Source: Shewanella sp. TC10 (lineage in GTDB: Bacteria; Pseudomonadota; Gammaproteobacteria; Enterobacterales; Shewanellaceae). From it: DNA of 53,295 nucleotides. Under the pieces are notes generated by a model. That model ran no database searches. It was not told the DNA's origin and was given only the letters and a program-made list of their open reading frames with translations. The DNA lies in contig NZ_VKHR01000036.1 in assembly GCF_009663145.1 (NCBI RefSeq), forward strand, positions 1 through 53,295, read 5' to 3'. Made by a program: the position numbers and the translations under genes. Positions 25,278 through 34,684 of this stretch are shown one piece after another (positions within the stretch are counted from its first letter, which is position 1; every line of letters starts with the position of its first letter).

Positions 25278-26657
25278 ATGACAACATTTATTTATTTAGC
25301 TTACCTTGTTGCCGCAGTCTTATTTATTCTAGGTATTAAAGGGCTAACAAAACCACGTACCGCAGTGCGAGGTAACCAACTATCAGCAATGGGGATGTTC
25401 ATTGCAGTGGTAGTCACCTTATTTGATCAAAGTATTCTTAGCTATGAATGGATCATCGCCGGTGTACTAGTGGGTGGCACAATCGGTGCGCTTATGGCGA
25501 CCAAAATCAAAGTCACCGACATGCCACAAATGGTTGCATTACTTAATGGTTTTGGTGGTGGCGCCTCACTGGCTATTGCAGCAGCAAGTTTTCTTGACCC
25601 TGCAGCAGCGACTAATACTGTGGCGCTAATCTCTATTGGTGCGACCATTATTATTGGTTCTGTCACCTTGTCAGGATCATTTGTGGCATTTGCCAAACTG
25701 CAAGAGCTTATCTCGGGCAACCCGATTAAAGTGCCGGGCAATAAACCATTAAATGCCATCCTTTTGCTGAGTGCTATTGGCTTAGCCATTGCGATTGTTA
25801 TGGATCCAACCAACACTAACTTAATGTATGCGTTAGTTGCCGTAGCTGTCGTTTTAGGTGTGCTACTGGTTGTACCTATTGGTGGCGCAGATATGCCTGT
25901 TGTTATTGCACTGCTTAACTCGTACTCGGGTATTGCTGCTGCAACAACTGGTTTTATCACTGGCAACACTGTACTGATTGTGTCAGGTTCTTTAGTCGGC
26001 GCTTCAGGTATTATTCTGACCCAAATCATGTGTAAAGCGATGAACCGCTCATTGTTTAATGTGTTATTTGGTGTGATGGCTGAAGGCGGCGAGAAGGTCG
26101 ATGCTGATGAAATTTACGCAGGTAAAGTGAAATCGACCTCACCAGATGAAATTGCAATGATGCTTGAAACAGCTGAGCGCGTAGTAATTGTTCCAGGTTA
26201 TGGTTTAGCAATGGCTCAGGCCCAGCACGCTGTTCGAGAACTGGCTAACGTACTTCAAAGCCGTGGCACTGATGTTAAATATGCAATCCATCCAGTGGCA
26301 GGACGTATGCCTGGTCACATGAACGTATTACTTGCAGAAGCAGAAGTACCTTATGACCAACTCATCGAAATGGATGAGATTAATCCGCAGTTCGAGCAAG
26401 CCGATGTCGCAATTGTTATTGGCGCGAATGACGTGACCAACCCAATGGCTCGTGAAGATAAAGGCAGCCCAATTTACGGCATGCCAATTCTTAACGTTGA
26501 TAAAGCAAGAACTGTCGTAGTGATTAAACGTTCATTAAGCCCAGGCTTTGCAGGCTTGCCTAATCCACTATTCGCTATGGATAACGCATTAATGTTATTC
26601 GGTGATGGTAAGAAAGGTATTGTTGAGTTAACCGCCAGCTTAAAAGAAGCTGATTGA
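25278..26657 (+). CDS. pntB: NAD(P) transhydrogenase beta subunit
   Basis: PntB supplies most of the proton channel and the NADP(H)-binding domain III. The first half holds eight or nine membrane helices with ALLNGFGGGASL and PVVIALLNSYSGIAAA. The C-terminal domain contains VPGYGLAMAQAQHAV, HPVAGRMPGHMNVLLAEA, IGANDVTNP and KRSLSPGFAGLPNPLF, all NADP-site signatures. Length is 459 aa, against 462 in E. coli. It ends at a strong terminator. The long open frame opposite it (25442-26029) is codon-shadow and not a gene. Confidence 0.97.
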   Translation: MTTFIYLAYLVAAVLFILGIKGLTKPRTAVRGNQLSAMGMFIAVVVTLFDQSILSYEWIIAGVLVGGTIGALMATKIKVTDMPQMVALLNGFGGGASLAIAAASFLDPAAATNTVALISIGATIIIGSVTLSGSFVAFAKLQELISGNPIKVPGNKPLNAILLLSAIGLAIAIVMDPTNTNLMYALVAVAVVLGVLLVVPIGGADMPVVIALLNSYSGIAAATTGFITGNTVLIVSGSLVGASGIILTQIMCKAMNRSLFNVLFGVMAEGGEKVDADEIYAGKVKSTSPDEIAMMLETAERVVIVPGYGLAMAQAQHAVRELANVLQSRGTDVKYAIHPVAGRMPGHMNVLLAEAEVPYDQLIEMDEINPQFEQADVAIVIGANDVTNPMAREDKGSPIYGMPILNVDKARTVVVIKRSLSPGFAGLPNPLFAMDNALMLFGDGKKGIVELTASLKEAD

Positions 26658-26691
26658 TCATCTCAGCAAGCTAAATGAGATAGTATTTAGA

Positions 26692-26726
26692 TATACAAAA
26701 GGCCGCTTAGCGGCCTTTTTTGTATT
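26692..26726 (+). terminator. Terminator of the pnt operon
   Basis: GGCCGC (26701-26706) pairs with GCGGCC (26710-26715) around TTA, extended by AAAA/TTTT and ATAC/GTAT flanks, with a T-tract. Confidence 0.9.
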
Positions 26727-26958
26727 TGCTTTATAAAAAGTAATCACTACCAACCAAATCCTGTTCATTATACAGCCAAATAAAACTTGATTAATTTTCC
26801 TCGTCGCGATTCTTTTAGAAAAATATCAATTAAATAAGCTCACTCTCGTTATTCTGATTAGGATTAGTAAATATTTATCTACTATGGAAGACAATTGACT
26901 ATTTAAGCTAAAAATCGTACAAATACTAATTCACCTAACCCACGGATGATTGGCTAAC

Positions 26959-27972
26959 ATGGATACCCTAGCTTCACAGATTGAAGCGCTCACTGAACAA
27001 GTTGAGCTACTCCAACAAGAAAATGAAGCGCTTAAGCAGCAGCGAAATCAGATTCAACAACAACTCTCTGCCACCTTGGACGGCACTGGTTTATGTTTGT
27101 GGGAGCAACATGTGCCTTCAGGTGATTTGCTTATATATAATCAACAATGGGGTACATTACTCGGATATACCCATGAAGAATATGCTGCCAATATGGAAAG
27201 CTGGAAAGGCAGCTTGCATCCTGAAGATAAAGAGTGGGTGATCAAAGCTTTTGAAGACCATATCAACGGCAAAGAAGAGGTATATCAAGCTGTTCATCGG
27301 ATGATCCACAAAGATGGCAGTGTCCGCTGGGTTTCTGATCGTGGAAGAATTGTAGAATATGCTCAAGATGGCAGCCCGTTAAAAATTCTCGGCACCCACA
27401 TTGATATTACCCAAGAGAAACGTTACCAGTTAGATTTAGCCCGCCTTGCCCACAGAGATCCATTAACAGATCTATTAAACCGTGCAGCCGCAGAAAAAGC
27501 CTACAAAGAGATGCAGTCAGCGACCGACTTTCAATCAGGTACGCTATTATTTATTGATGTTGATAATTTCAAACACATCAATGATCGTCACGGGCACCGC
27601 TTTGGCGATTTAACCTTAGTAGAAATTAGCGTTACTCTTCAGCATTATTGCGACACTTTATTACCGAGTACAAAAGTGCAGGTTGCCCGAATTGGCGGTG
27701 ATGAATTCGTCATTATCACGTCAATTTCAGAGTATCAATTAATTAGTATTCTTGCAGGAGCACTGATTGCTCATTTCAAAAAACAACAAACTATTGATGA
27801 GAAGCTTGTATCTTTAGGCCTAAGTATCGGGATAAGTTGCTTTGCCCATGATGATAAATTCACCCAAGTTTGTGAGCAGGCAGATAATGCCATGTACGGC
27901 ATCAAACAAGCAGGAAAACATAACTATTCTTTTTGGCAACAACCTAAATCCATTGCTCAGTTCACAGGTTAA
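26959..27972 (+). CDS. PAS-GGDEF diguanylate cyclase
   Basis: This is a predicted cytosolic c-di-GMP synthase. A coiled coil (about 1-37, LTEQVELLQQENEALKQQ) precedes a PAS_3 domain (about 40-150, with HPEDKEWV and KDGSVRWVSDRGRI). The cyclase domain carries DPLTDLLNRAA, FIDVDNFKHIND and an intact GGDEF at 246-250. The RxxD inhibitory site upstream of GGDEF is absent (STKV instead), so product feedback is unlikely. I chose the ATG at 26959 over a TTG at 26950. The signal sensed is unknown. It stands alone after the pnt terminator. Confidence 0.85.
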   Translation: MDTLASQIEALTEQVELLQQENEALKQQRNQIQQQLSATLDGTGLCLWEQHVPSGDLLIYNQQWGTLLGYTHEEYAANMESWKGSLHPEDKEWVIKAFEDHINGKEEVYQAVHRMIHKDGSVRWVSDRGRIVEYAQDGSPLKILGTHIDITQEKRYQLDLARLAHRDPLTDLLNRAAAEKAYKEMQSATDFQSGTLLFIDVDNFKHINDRHGHRFGDLTLVEISVTLQHYCDTLLPSTKVQVARIGGDEFVIITSISEYQLISILAGALIAHFKKQQTIDEKLVSLGLSIGISCFAHDDKFTQVCEQADNAMYGIKQAGKHNYSFWQQPKSIAQFTG

Positions 27973-28149
27973 GCAATTCTGTTTTTGCGTAAAAGCTAAC
28001 AAACTGCTTGAAAATGCATCATATTTAACTTCAATAAAAAAATGACATGCTATAATCCCTTCCAAGCAATTATAAACCCTTAAACTTCTATGGCTTAACT
28101 TAACAAGCGTTTGTTAATTTAATCCAATTCATCACTGGTCGTTAATTCT

Positions 28150-29508
28150 ATGTCTCGATATTCACGCTGCATCCCCTTTCTCTTATGCCTTAGTCCGTTA
28201 ACCGTTAACGCTAGCGAAAATATCGAAATAGAACCTTTGGCTGCAAGCCAGCCAGAATCTGCACAGCAAAGTAGTGAAAAAGTTAAATATTTCCCGGCCA
28301 AATGGGGCGTTGGGATTGGAATGCGCCGCGCCGATATTCCATATGCCACTGAAGATGATGTAGTAACTGATGTCATGCCCTTAATCGAGTTTGAAAATGA
28401 CTATTTTTTCATCGACGGTTTAGAAGCGGGAGCACACATTTGGAAAAATGATGAACATCAAGTCAATTTATATACTCGATTTCGTTTTGTAGACATCCCG
28501 CAAGAATATCAAAACGAAACCCAATCAGATGCGTTTGATCTAGGGTTTCAATATCGGTTCCAAAAAGGTGGCTTAGAGGCTGATGCAGCCTTTTTAAGCG
28601 ATGGCAATAAACGCTACTACGGTTATACCCGTACTCAATACCATTATACAACTGGGGATTGGCAGCTTAACCCTTATGCTGAGTTTCAGTGGAAAAGTGA
28701 CGGTTTTAATGAACATTATTATGGCTTAGATCTAATCGATCCTGGAGCAGGACTGGCGTTTTCAGCAGGGCTTAATACCCGCTACCACTTAGCTAGCAAC
28801 TTATACCTGTTAGCCAATTTCGGGGTCACTCGCCTTGAAGATGACATTTACAATCTACCGACGATTGAAAACCAATATCAGTTCGACTCCTTTTTTGGTT
28901 TCGGCTTTTATCCAGATGCTAAGCGCCCAAATTCCAACCCAATTCCCAAAGAAAGTGGCGAGTTTTTACGTGTAGCTCACGGCTGGGCTACACCTTCAAA
29001 CCTCAACGATATCTTAACCGGCAATGCAAAAGGTGATAGATATAATAATCAGCTAACATCGTTATTCTACGGTATTCCATTATCCGATAGCTTATTTACG
29101 TTACCTATCGATCTATACTTTACTGCCGGTGGTGTTTGGCACCATGACTCTGAAGTTCAAGATAACATTGCCGAAGGAGTGATAGGGGTGAAAGCCTTTT
29201 ATACACTTGATTTAGGTTGGCGTTTCCGTATTGGTGTCGCTGAAGGCTTGTCTTACGTTTCCGAAGTCACATATATTGAAGGGAGTGAACTCGATGAAAA
29301 AGATTACCGCCCATCAAAGTTACTAAACTACTTAGACTTTTCATTTGATGTGAACATTGGCGATGTATTTAATCATGCACCACTACAAAATGCATGGCTG
29401 GGTTACAGCATTCATCACCGTTCAGGTATCTTTGAAACAAGTTCGGCTTTTGGACGTATTAAAGGTGGCAGTAACTACAACACAGTCTATGTGCAATGGC
29501 ACTTTTAA
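28150..29508 (+). CDS. MipA/OmpV-like outer-membrane protein, 452 aa
   Basis: A signal peptide (1-22, ending VNA|SE) leads into a MipA/OmpV-type beta-barrel half: WGVGIGMRRADIPYATEDD, MPLIEFENDYFFIDGLEAG and strands to about residue 255 (FGFGFYP). The second half (about 270-452) is also strand-rich and ends in VYVQWHF, a typical barrel C-terminus. It contains SIHHRSGIF at 420-428, whose HxS recalls the PagL lipid A deacylase, although the spacing of other residues is not clearly right. Standard MipA/OmpV proteins have about 250 aa, so this looks like two barrels or a barrel plus an added domain. Function is not established. Confidence 0.65.
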   Translation: MSRYSRCIPFLLCLSPLTVNASENIEIEPLAASQPESAQQSSEKVKYFPAKWGVGIGMRRADIPYATEDDVVTDVMPLIEFENDYFFIDGLEAGAHIWKNDEHQVNLYTRFRFVDIPQEYQNETQSDAFDLGFQYRFQKGGLEADAAFLSDGNKRYYGYTRTQYHYTTGDWQLNPYAEFQWKSDGFNEHYYGLDLIDPGAGLAFSAGLNTRYHLASNLYLLANFGVTRLEDDIYNLPTIENQYQFDSFFGFGFYPDAKRPNSNPIPKESGEFLRVAHGWATPSNLNDILTGNAKGDRYNNQLTSLFYGIPLSDSLFTLPIDLYFTAGGVWHHDSEVQDNIAEGVIGVKAFYTLDLGWRFRIGVAEGLSYVSEVTYIEGSELDEKDYRPSKLLNYLDFSFDVNIGDVFNHAPLQNAWLGYSIHHRSGIFETSSAFGRIKGGSNYNTVYVQWHF

Positions 29509-29562
29509 CAATAATGCTTTCTATTGCTAAGTTCTTATTTAAGTCGTTATTAAGCCAAGAAT

Positions 29563-30714
29563 TCACTCAGCATTAATTTGCGTAACTGCCTCTGAAAATT
29601 GCTGAGTAAGCCATTGCTCAGCAACCTCTTCTCCCATCAATATGGTTAATGTTGGGCGTAATATTTCAATCAAACGAGCCTGACGCCAAAACATATAACG
29701 TGGTAAAGGTTGCACTGCGCTATGGTTAAATGTGCGCTTAATAAGGCTGGATATTTCCATCATTTCTTCAGCATCTATAGATGGGATCTGCGGATAAACT
29801 TTAGCGATAAAGTCACTGTATTGCTGAAACTCAAGCATATCTTCAACTTGATAATGGGTCAGTAGCCATAGTAATTGTGGCGAGCTCCAGTGGCTGATAT
29901 TGTCGTTATTATTAATTATCGCCATATTTCGGCGGTGCAGTTGCTGCCATGCTAATACTAAATCCTTGTGTTGGTGCGCTAATCGCCAAGCAAGATAGAT
30001 ATCGGCAAGCCACTCATGCTCATATGGACTCAATGTCTTAGGTAAGCCTATACCTTGTTGAGCAATGTTTTCTAAATGACCGACTTCATGCCAAAGGGTT
30101 AGCTTCGCTTGCTGAGATAGCTCTAATTGGTAAGTTCGGCCATTGATAGCGACGATTTGAAACATCAAGGGCAAGCTATTATTCACAATAATCATGCCCG
30201 CAAAATATTCATCTTTAATAGGTAAAACGACAGCCGTTTTTAAACCTAAACTTCGATTAATTAACCCATAACTTGGTAACTGAATTGCGACTTCATTAGG
30301 TAACTGTAATAGACACTGTTCATAATCATTGATTGAGCAAATTACCGCGCTTTTATTCGCAACGGGATGCTGAATAAATACACTTGCTGAAGAGTTTAAT
30401 GGCTGCGCTAAACCAGTGAGTTCTATACTAGCTGGCTCTATACTAGAGGGATGTGTACTTTGTGGATAATAAGATGCTAACGCGTCATTGAGACTGTTAC
30501 TAGAATCTAAGGTACTAGAATCTGAGTGACTTGAATTTGAACTTGAATTTGAGTTTGAGTTTGAGTTTGAACTTGAGTTTGAGCTTGAAACTGAACTTGA
30601 ATTAGCTGAATCACTAGTGTGAATAGAATCAATTGAAATTAAGTCAGCGTTAGCCACCACTAGTGAACTAACGCTAACGGCACTGATAAGTAATAACAGT
30701 GCCAGAGTTCGCAC
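29563..30714 (-). CDS. Secreted zincin-like protein with Ser/Asn-rich linker, unknown family
   Basis: I do not recognise a named family. A signal peptide (1-22) is followed by a low-complexity Ser/Asn region (about 36-74). A HExxH motif, WHEVGHLEN, places H209, E210 and H213 in a predicted zinc site, with E234 or D238 in YEHEWLADIY as the likely third ligand, a gluzincin-like layout. The C-terminal half is helical. The start is GTG, and TAGTG joins it to the hldE stop with a one-base overlap, so it is translated with hldE. A role in envelope or LPS maturation is inferred only from that context. The Ser/Asn region is encoded by hexamer repeats (30531-30604). Confidence 0.6.
   Translation of the reverse strand: MRTLALLLLISAVSVSSLVVANADLISIDSIHTSDSANSSSVSSSNSSSNSNSNSNSSSNSSHSDSSTLDSSNSLNDALASYYPQSTHPSSIEPASIELTGLAQPLNSSASVFIQHPVANKSAVICSINDYEQCLLQLPNEVAIQLPSYGLINRSLGLKTAVVLPIKDEYFAGMIIVNNSLPLMFQIVAINGRTYQLELSQQAKLTLWHEVGHLENIAQQGIGLPKTLSPYEHEWLADIYLAWRLAHQHKDLVLAWQQLHRRNMAIINNNDNISHWSSPQLLWLLTHYQVEDMLEFQQYSDFIAKVYPQIPSIDAEEMMEISSLIKRTFNHSAVQPLPRYMFWRQARLIEILRPTLTILMGEEVAEQWLTQQFSEAVTQINAE
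30531..30604. repeat. Hexanucleotide repeat encoding Ser-Asn
   Basis: On the coding (minus) strand, imperfect TCAAAC and TCAAAT/TCAAGT hexamers run for about 12 units and encode the Ser/Asn linker. Slippage here would change linker length without a frameshift. Confidence 0.75.
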
Positions 30715-32144
30715 TACTTTTTAGCCATAATATTTTCAATGATTGCCGTAGTTGAAACACCGTCTTCGAAGCCAAGTATTTCTACTGTGCCACCTGCAGC
30801 CATCACTTCAGCGCCACCAGCAACTTCTTCAACTTTATAATCGCCACCTTTTACTAACGAATCAGGCAATAAGCGACTAATCACACGTTGTGGAGTATCT
30901 TCACTGAAAGGAATAACCCAATCAACTGATGCTAGACCCGCTAAAACAGCCATACGGCGATCTTCTTGGTTGACCGGTCTACCTTCACCTTTCAAACGTT
31001 TTACAGAGGCATCATCATTTACAGCAACAATTAAACGGTCGCCTAAGGCTTTAGCTTGTTGCAAGTAGCTCACGTGGCCTGCATGTAAAATATCGAAACA
31101 GCCATTAGTCATTACCACTTTCTCGCCACGTAAACGAGCTTGCTCAAGTGCGTAAGCAAGTTGGTCTTCACTCACAACGCCAAAGCCTGACTCACCTTGA
31201 TTCAAGGCTAACGCTTCAATTAACTCTATCCGGCTAACCGTTGCTGTACCTAACTTAGCCACAACGACACCTGCGGCAATATTCGCAATTGAACATGCTT
31301 GTGCCATCGTACTGCCCGCAGCGAGTGACGTTGCTAATGCCGAAATCACAGTATCACCTGCACCAGTTACATCGTAAACTTCACGGGCAACAGTTGGAAT
31401 ATGTAACTCAGCTTCATCTTGGCTGATTAGCGTCATGCCCTTTTCTGAGCGAGTGACTAACATAGCATCAAAATTATGCTCTTTAATAAGCTGTTTTGCT
31501 TTAGCAATTAAGTCCGCTTCATCAGTAACTGTACCCACAACCGCTTCGAATTCACTCATGTTTGGAGTCAATAATGAAGCGCCGCGATACCTAGCGAAAT
31601 CAGTCCCTTTAGGATCAACTAATACCGTCACCCCTTTAGCTCGGGCTTTAGCAATAAATTCAACCGGAGAATCAATTGCGCCTTTAGCGTAGTCAGAAAG
31701 CACTAAGACATCGACATCATCTAAAATAGGCTCGCTGCTGCTAAATAGGTTTTCGCTATCCGCTTTGGCATATTTCTCTTCAAAATCTAAACGTATTAAT
31801 TGCTGGTTACGGGAGAACACACGTAACTTAGTAATCGTTGGCTTTTCGGCAACAGTTAACCAACGAGGCTCAACACCTTGAGCTTGAACCCCTACCGTTA
31901 ATGCTTGGGCAGTTTCATCTGCACCAACAATACCAGCCAGCTGAATTTGGCCACCAAGTGCTGCAATATTCAATGCAACGTTAGCAGCACCGCCCGGGCG
32001 GTCTTCAATTTCATTAATGTTCACTACAGGTACTGGCGCTTCTGGTGAAATACGACCCGTTGGGCCAACCCAATATCGGTCAAGCATGACGTCACCGACA
32101 ACAAGAACACGGGCTTTTTCGAATGCTGGTAGAGATACCTTCAT
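30714..32144 (-). CDS. hldE: Bifunctional heptose-7-phosphate kinase / heptose-1-phosphate adenylyltransferase
   Basis: HldE makes ADP-heptose for the LPS inner core. The N-terminal half is a ribokinase-type kinase: [28 protein letters not shown] block ([12 protein letters not shown]) and [14 protein letters not shown]. The C-terminal half is a nucleotidyltransferase with [19 protein letters not shown] (from about residue 346, HxGH at its centre) and [16 protein letters not shown]. Length is 476 aa, against 477 in E. coli. It is divergent from lpxL across 104 bases, a sensible LPS gene pairing, and is coupled to the zincin-like gene downstream. Confidence 0.97.
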   Translation of the reverse strand: MKVSLPAFEKARVLVVGDVMLDRYWVGPTGRISPEAPVPVVNINEIEDRPGGAANVALNIAALGGQIQLAGIVGADETAQALTVGVQAQGVEPRWLTVAEKPTITKLRVFSRNQQLIRLDFEEKYAKADSENLFSSSEPILDDVDVLVLSDYAKGAIDSPVEFIAKARAKGVTVLVDPKGTDFARYRGASLLTPNMSEFEAVVGTVTDEADLIAKAKQLIKEHNFDAMLVTRSEKGMTLISQDEAELHIPTVAREVYDVTGAGDTVISALATSLAAGSTMAQACSIANIAAGVVVAKLGTATVSRIELIEALALNQGESGFGVVSEDQLAYALEQARLRGEKVVMTNGCFDILHAGHVSYLQQAKALGDRLIVAVNDDASVKRLKGEGRPVNQEDRRMAVLAGLASVDWVIPFSEDTPQRVISRLLPDSLVKGGDYKVEEVAGGAEVMAAGGTVEILGFEDGVSTTAIIENIMAKK

Positions 32145-32248
32145 AATAAACTTTTTCTTTTTGCTGACATTAAACCGTGATTGTACCTAATTTTGCTATA
32201 AAATTAAGTTAGAATAGCAACTAATTTTTAATAAAGGTTGAGTGACAC

Positions 32249-33175
32249 GTGGTAGAAAAAGCGCAATTTGGTTCTCATTTATTACACCCAAAACACTGGC
32301 CATTGTGGTTAGGTGTTGGTTTCATGAGACTTACCCAAGTATTACCATTACGTTGGCAGATGGCAATGGGTGCAGGACTTGGACGTTTAGTGCTTAAATT
32401 TGCTAAAAGTCGAAAACATACAGCAGACCGAAATCTAGCGTTATGCTTCCCTGAGATGCCTGCTGAAGAAAGAGAAACGCTACTGAAACGTAACTTTGAA
32501 GAAACTGGCAAAGCCATTTTCGATACTATTAATGCTTGGTGGTGGTCTAACGATAAAATACAGCGCCATATGACCATGAAAGGCGATCAACACGTCACCG
32601 ATACACTAGATAGTGGTCATGGCGTGATTCTCTTTGCAGTGCACTGTTTACCACTTGAAATGGGCGCAAGAATGTTTGGCCAATTTCAGCCAGGGATCGG
32701 GGTATATCGTCCACACGACAACCCAGTTATGGAATACCTACAGGTTAATGGGCGTCTTCGTTCTAATAAAGGTTTAGTGCCAAAACGTGATATCCGAAAT
32801 ATGGTAAGAAGCCTTAGAAATCCAGATGTCATTTGGTATACCGCTGACCAAGATTTTGGCCGCTCTAGCGCAGTATTTATTCCTCTGTATGCCGTACCAG
32901 ATGCCGCAACGATTACTGGCGCAACAACATTGGCTAAGCTGGGACGAGCTAAAGTGCTACCTTTCTTTGTCGAGCGCAATAGCAAAGACAACGGCTACCA
33001 TATGGAAATTATGCCACCACTGGAACACTTCCCAGGTGAAGATGAATTAGCAGATGCTATCCGCGGTAATAAAATTATTGAAAACATCATTGATAGAAAT
33101 CGAAGCCAATATATGTGGCTCCACAGAAGATTTAAAACTCGTCCAACAAAGGAAACGCCTTCTCTTTACGAGTGA
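32249..33175 (+). CDS. lpxL: Lipid A biosynthesis acyltransferase, LpxL family
   Basis: This inner-membrane enzyme adds a secondary acyl chain to Kdo2-lipid A. It follows E. coli LpxL closely from memory: LLHPKHWPLWLGVG, RNLALCFPEMPAEER, GIGVYRPHDNP, GRLRSNKG, YTADQDFG and QYMWLHRRFKTRP. The catalytic HX4E is H132 and E137 (HCLPLE), the same residue numbers as in E. coli. One N-terminal membrane segment lies near 17-35. The start is GTG at 32249 with AAAGG about 11 bases away. Length is 308 aa. A terminator follows at 33281-33310. Confidence 0.94.
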   Translation: MVEKAQFGSHLLHPKHWPLWLGVGFMRLTQVLPLRWQMAMGAGLGRLVLKFAKSRKHTADRNLALCFPEMPAEERETLLKRNFEETGKAIFDTINAWWWSNDKIQRHMTMKGDQHVTDTLDSGHGVILFAVHCLPLEMGARMFGQFQPGIGVYRPHDNPVMEYLQVNGRLRSNKGLVPKRDIRNMVRSLRNPDVIWYTADQDFGRSSAVFIPLYAVPDAATITGATTLAKLGRAKVLPFFVERNSKDNGYHMEIMPPLEHFPGEDELADAIRGNKIIENIIDRNRSQYMWLHRRFKTRPTKETPSLYE

Positions 33176-33545
33176 TACTCGCATAAGAATGAAGCTTTTA
33201 TATTCGAGCTTTTATAAACATAGTGAAGTTAAAGTGTAATTAATGAGTACAGTGAATTGCTGTCGTTAATCTCTTTAACGAAAGGTGACTGTTTAGGGTT
33301 ACCTTTTATATTCAATTGAGAAAACGCTAATAAAGTAACCTCTCAGCTTGAAATCAGATAAGAAATGATCAACGATGCCAAGCTCAATATGCTTAAACTA
33401 ATTACTAAGTATTAGATTTAGCATTGTAGAGATACTCGCACTGTAATTTTAGCTCGATGATATAATCAATTTTGCTAATACCGTATTTAAAACCCAGTTT
33501 ACTATCTACGCTGGGTCAGCCAATAATTAGGAACGTGTCGCCCTT
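33176..33545. other. 370-base spacer between lpxL and the L,D-transpeptidase gene
   Basis: Contains the lpxL terminator (33281-33310) and a consensus -10 hexamer TATAAT at 33461-33466 with only a weak -35, probably the promoter of the downstream gene. I see nothing else. Confidence 0.45.
33281..33310 (+). terminator. Terminator after lpxL
   Basis: AAAGGTGAC (33281-33289) pairs with GTTACCTTT (33298-33306), one G-T pair, 8-base loop, followed by a short T/A tract. Confidence 0.6.
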
Positions 33546-34511
33546 ATGTTAAAGTCGTTTTGCGCTACATTGATTGCTGTTTCTACCCTTTTTGCCAGCT
33601 TAAATGCTGCAGCAGTAGAATATCGTTTGCCAGCTAAAGACAGCCGACTCATTGGTGAAAACCAATATTATGTTGTTCCCGAAGGGAAGCTCACCTTAGA
33701 AGCTATCGCAGCTGAGTTCCAATTAGGGTTAAGCAACATGATGGAAGCAAACCCTGGTGTTGACCCGTACTTACCAAAGCCAGGTAGCACATTAGTTATT
33801 CCACACCAGCTTATTTTGCCTGATACACCGCGTAAAGGTATTGTGATTAACAGTGCGGAAATGCGACTGTATTACTACCCAAAGGGAAAAAACACTGTAG
33901 AAGTTTTACCTATCGGTATTGGCCAAGTAGGTCGAGATACTCCTGAAAACTGGGTAACTCAAGTGTACCGAAAGCGTGCAAACCCAACTTGGACTCCAAC
34001 ACAAAACACTCGAAAAATTTATGCGGCTAAAGGGATAGAACTACCTGATGTATGGCCAGCAGGTCCAGATAATCCTATGGGCTTATTTGCATTGTATGTA
34101 GGTAATTATTTTGCCGTTCACGGTACTAATGCGTCTTTTGGTATTGGACTTCGTGTGAGCCAAGGCTGCGTAAGATTACGTGATGGAGATATCGAACATT
34201 TATTTAACTCAGTTCCAGTAGGAACCCGAGTTGAATTTATTAACCAGCCGATTAAAGCCACTGTTGAACCTGATGGTAATCGTTACTTAGAGGTACATCA
34301 GCCTTTATCCGAAACAGTTGAACAGTTTGAATCATCTGAGCAACTCCCTTTGAGTTTAGATAAAAATATCACTTCAATTGTCGCTCATGCTGAAACTGAT
34401 TCTTTCACCCTAAAACGTTTACTAGAGCAGCGAACGGGGATCCCAACTCGCATCAATAGCATTCAACATGCACAATTAGATGAAGAAGTAACCCCAGTCG
34501 AATCTGAATAG
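33546..34511 (+). CDS. Periplasmic L,D-transpeptidase (YkuD domain)
   Basis: This enzyme makes L,D-crosslinks in peptidoglycan or attaches a Braun-type lipoprotein. A signal peptide (1-22) is followed by a LysM-like segment (about 40-90, [20 protein letters not shown] and [10 protein letters not shown]). The YkuD catalytic region (about 98-235) ends in [20 protein letters not shown] with H192 and C208. Gln at 206 replaces the commoner His of SHGC, but E. coli ErfK also varies there. The C-terminal [11 protein letters not shown] block matches ErfK/YbiS/YcfS proteins. Length is 321 aa. The exact acceptor cannot be decided from sequence. Confidence 0.92.
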   Translation: MLKSFCATLIAVSTLFASLNAAAVEYRLPAKDSRLIGENQYYVVPEGKLTLEAIAAEFQLGLSNMMEANPGVDPYLPKPGSTLVIPHQLILPDTPRKGIVINSAEMRLYYYPKGKNTVEVLPIGIGQVGRDTPENWVTQVYRKRANPTWTPTQNTRKIYAAKGIELPDVWPAGPDNPMGLFALYVGNYFAVHGTNASFGIGLRVSQGCVRLRDGDIEHLFNSVPVGTRVEFINQPIKATVEPDGNRYLEVHQPLSETVEQFESSEQLPLSLDKNITSIVAHAETDSFTLKRLLEQRTGIPTRINSIQHAQLDEEVTPVESE

Positions 34512-34541
34512 TTCCTTCTCAAACAACAAACTTGATTACGT

Positions 34542-34577
34542 ACATGCTAAGCCATTTTTATTTTCGGCTTAGCGTGT
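34542..34577 (+). terminator. Hairpin after the L,D-transpeptidase gene, weak terminator
   Basis: ACATGCTAAGCC pairs with GGCTTAGCGTGT (one G-T pair) around a 12-base loop. There is no good T-tract afterwards, so termination is uncertain. Confidence 0.4.
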
Positions 34578-34684
34578 TGTTATCAGTTAAGTCCCCAAAC
34601 ACCTTTTACTTTCCAACTTGAGTAATGTTCGGTAAATCAGTAGTCTAAAACCATTGTTGCTTTACTCGCGGTGATTGATTGCAA

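Noticed and set aside
25442..26029. 195-aa open frame on the minus strand opposite pntB
   Set aside because: It is antisense to a strongly conserved gene and its composition follows from the codon pattern of the membrane helices.
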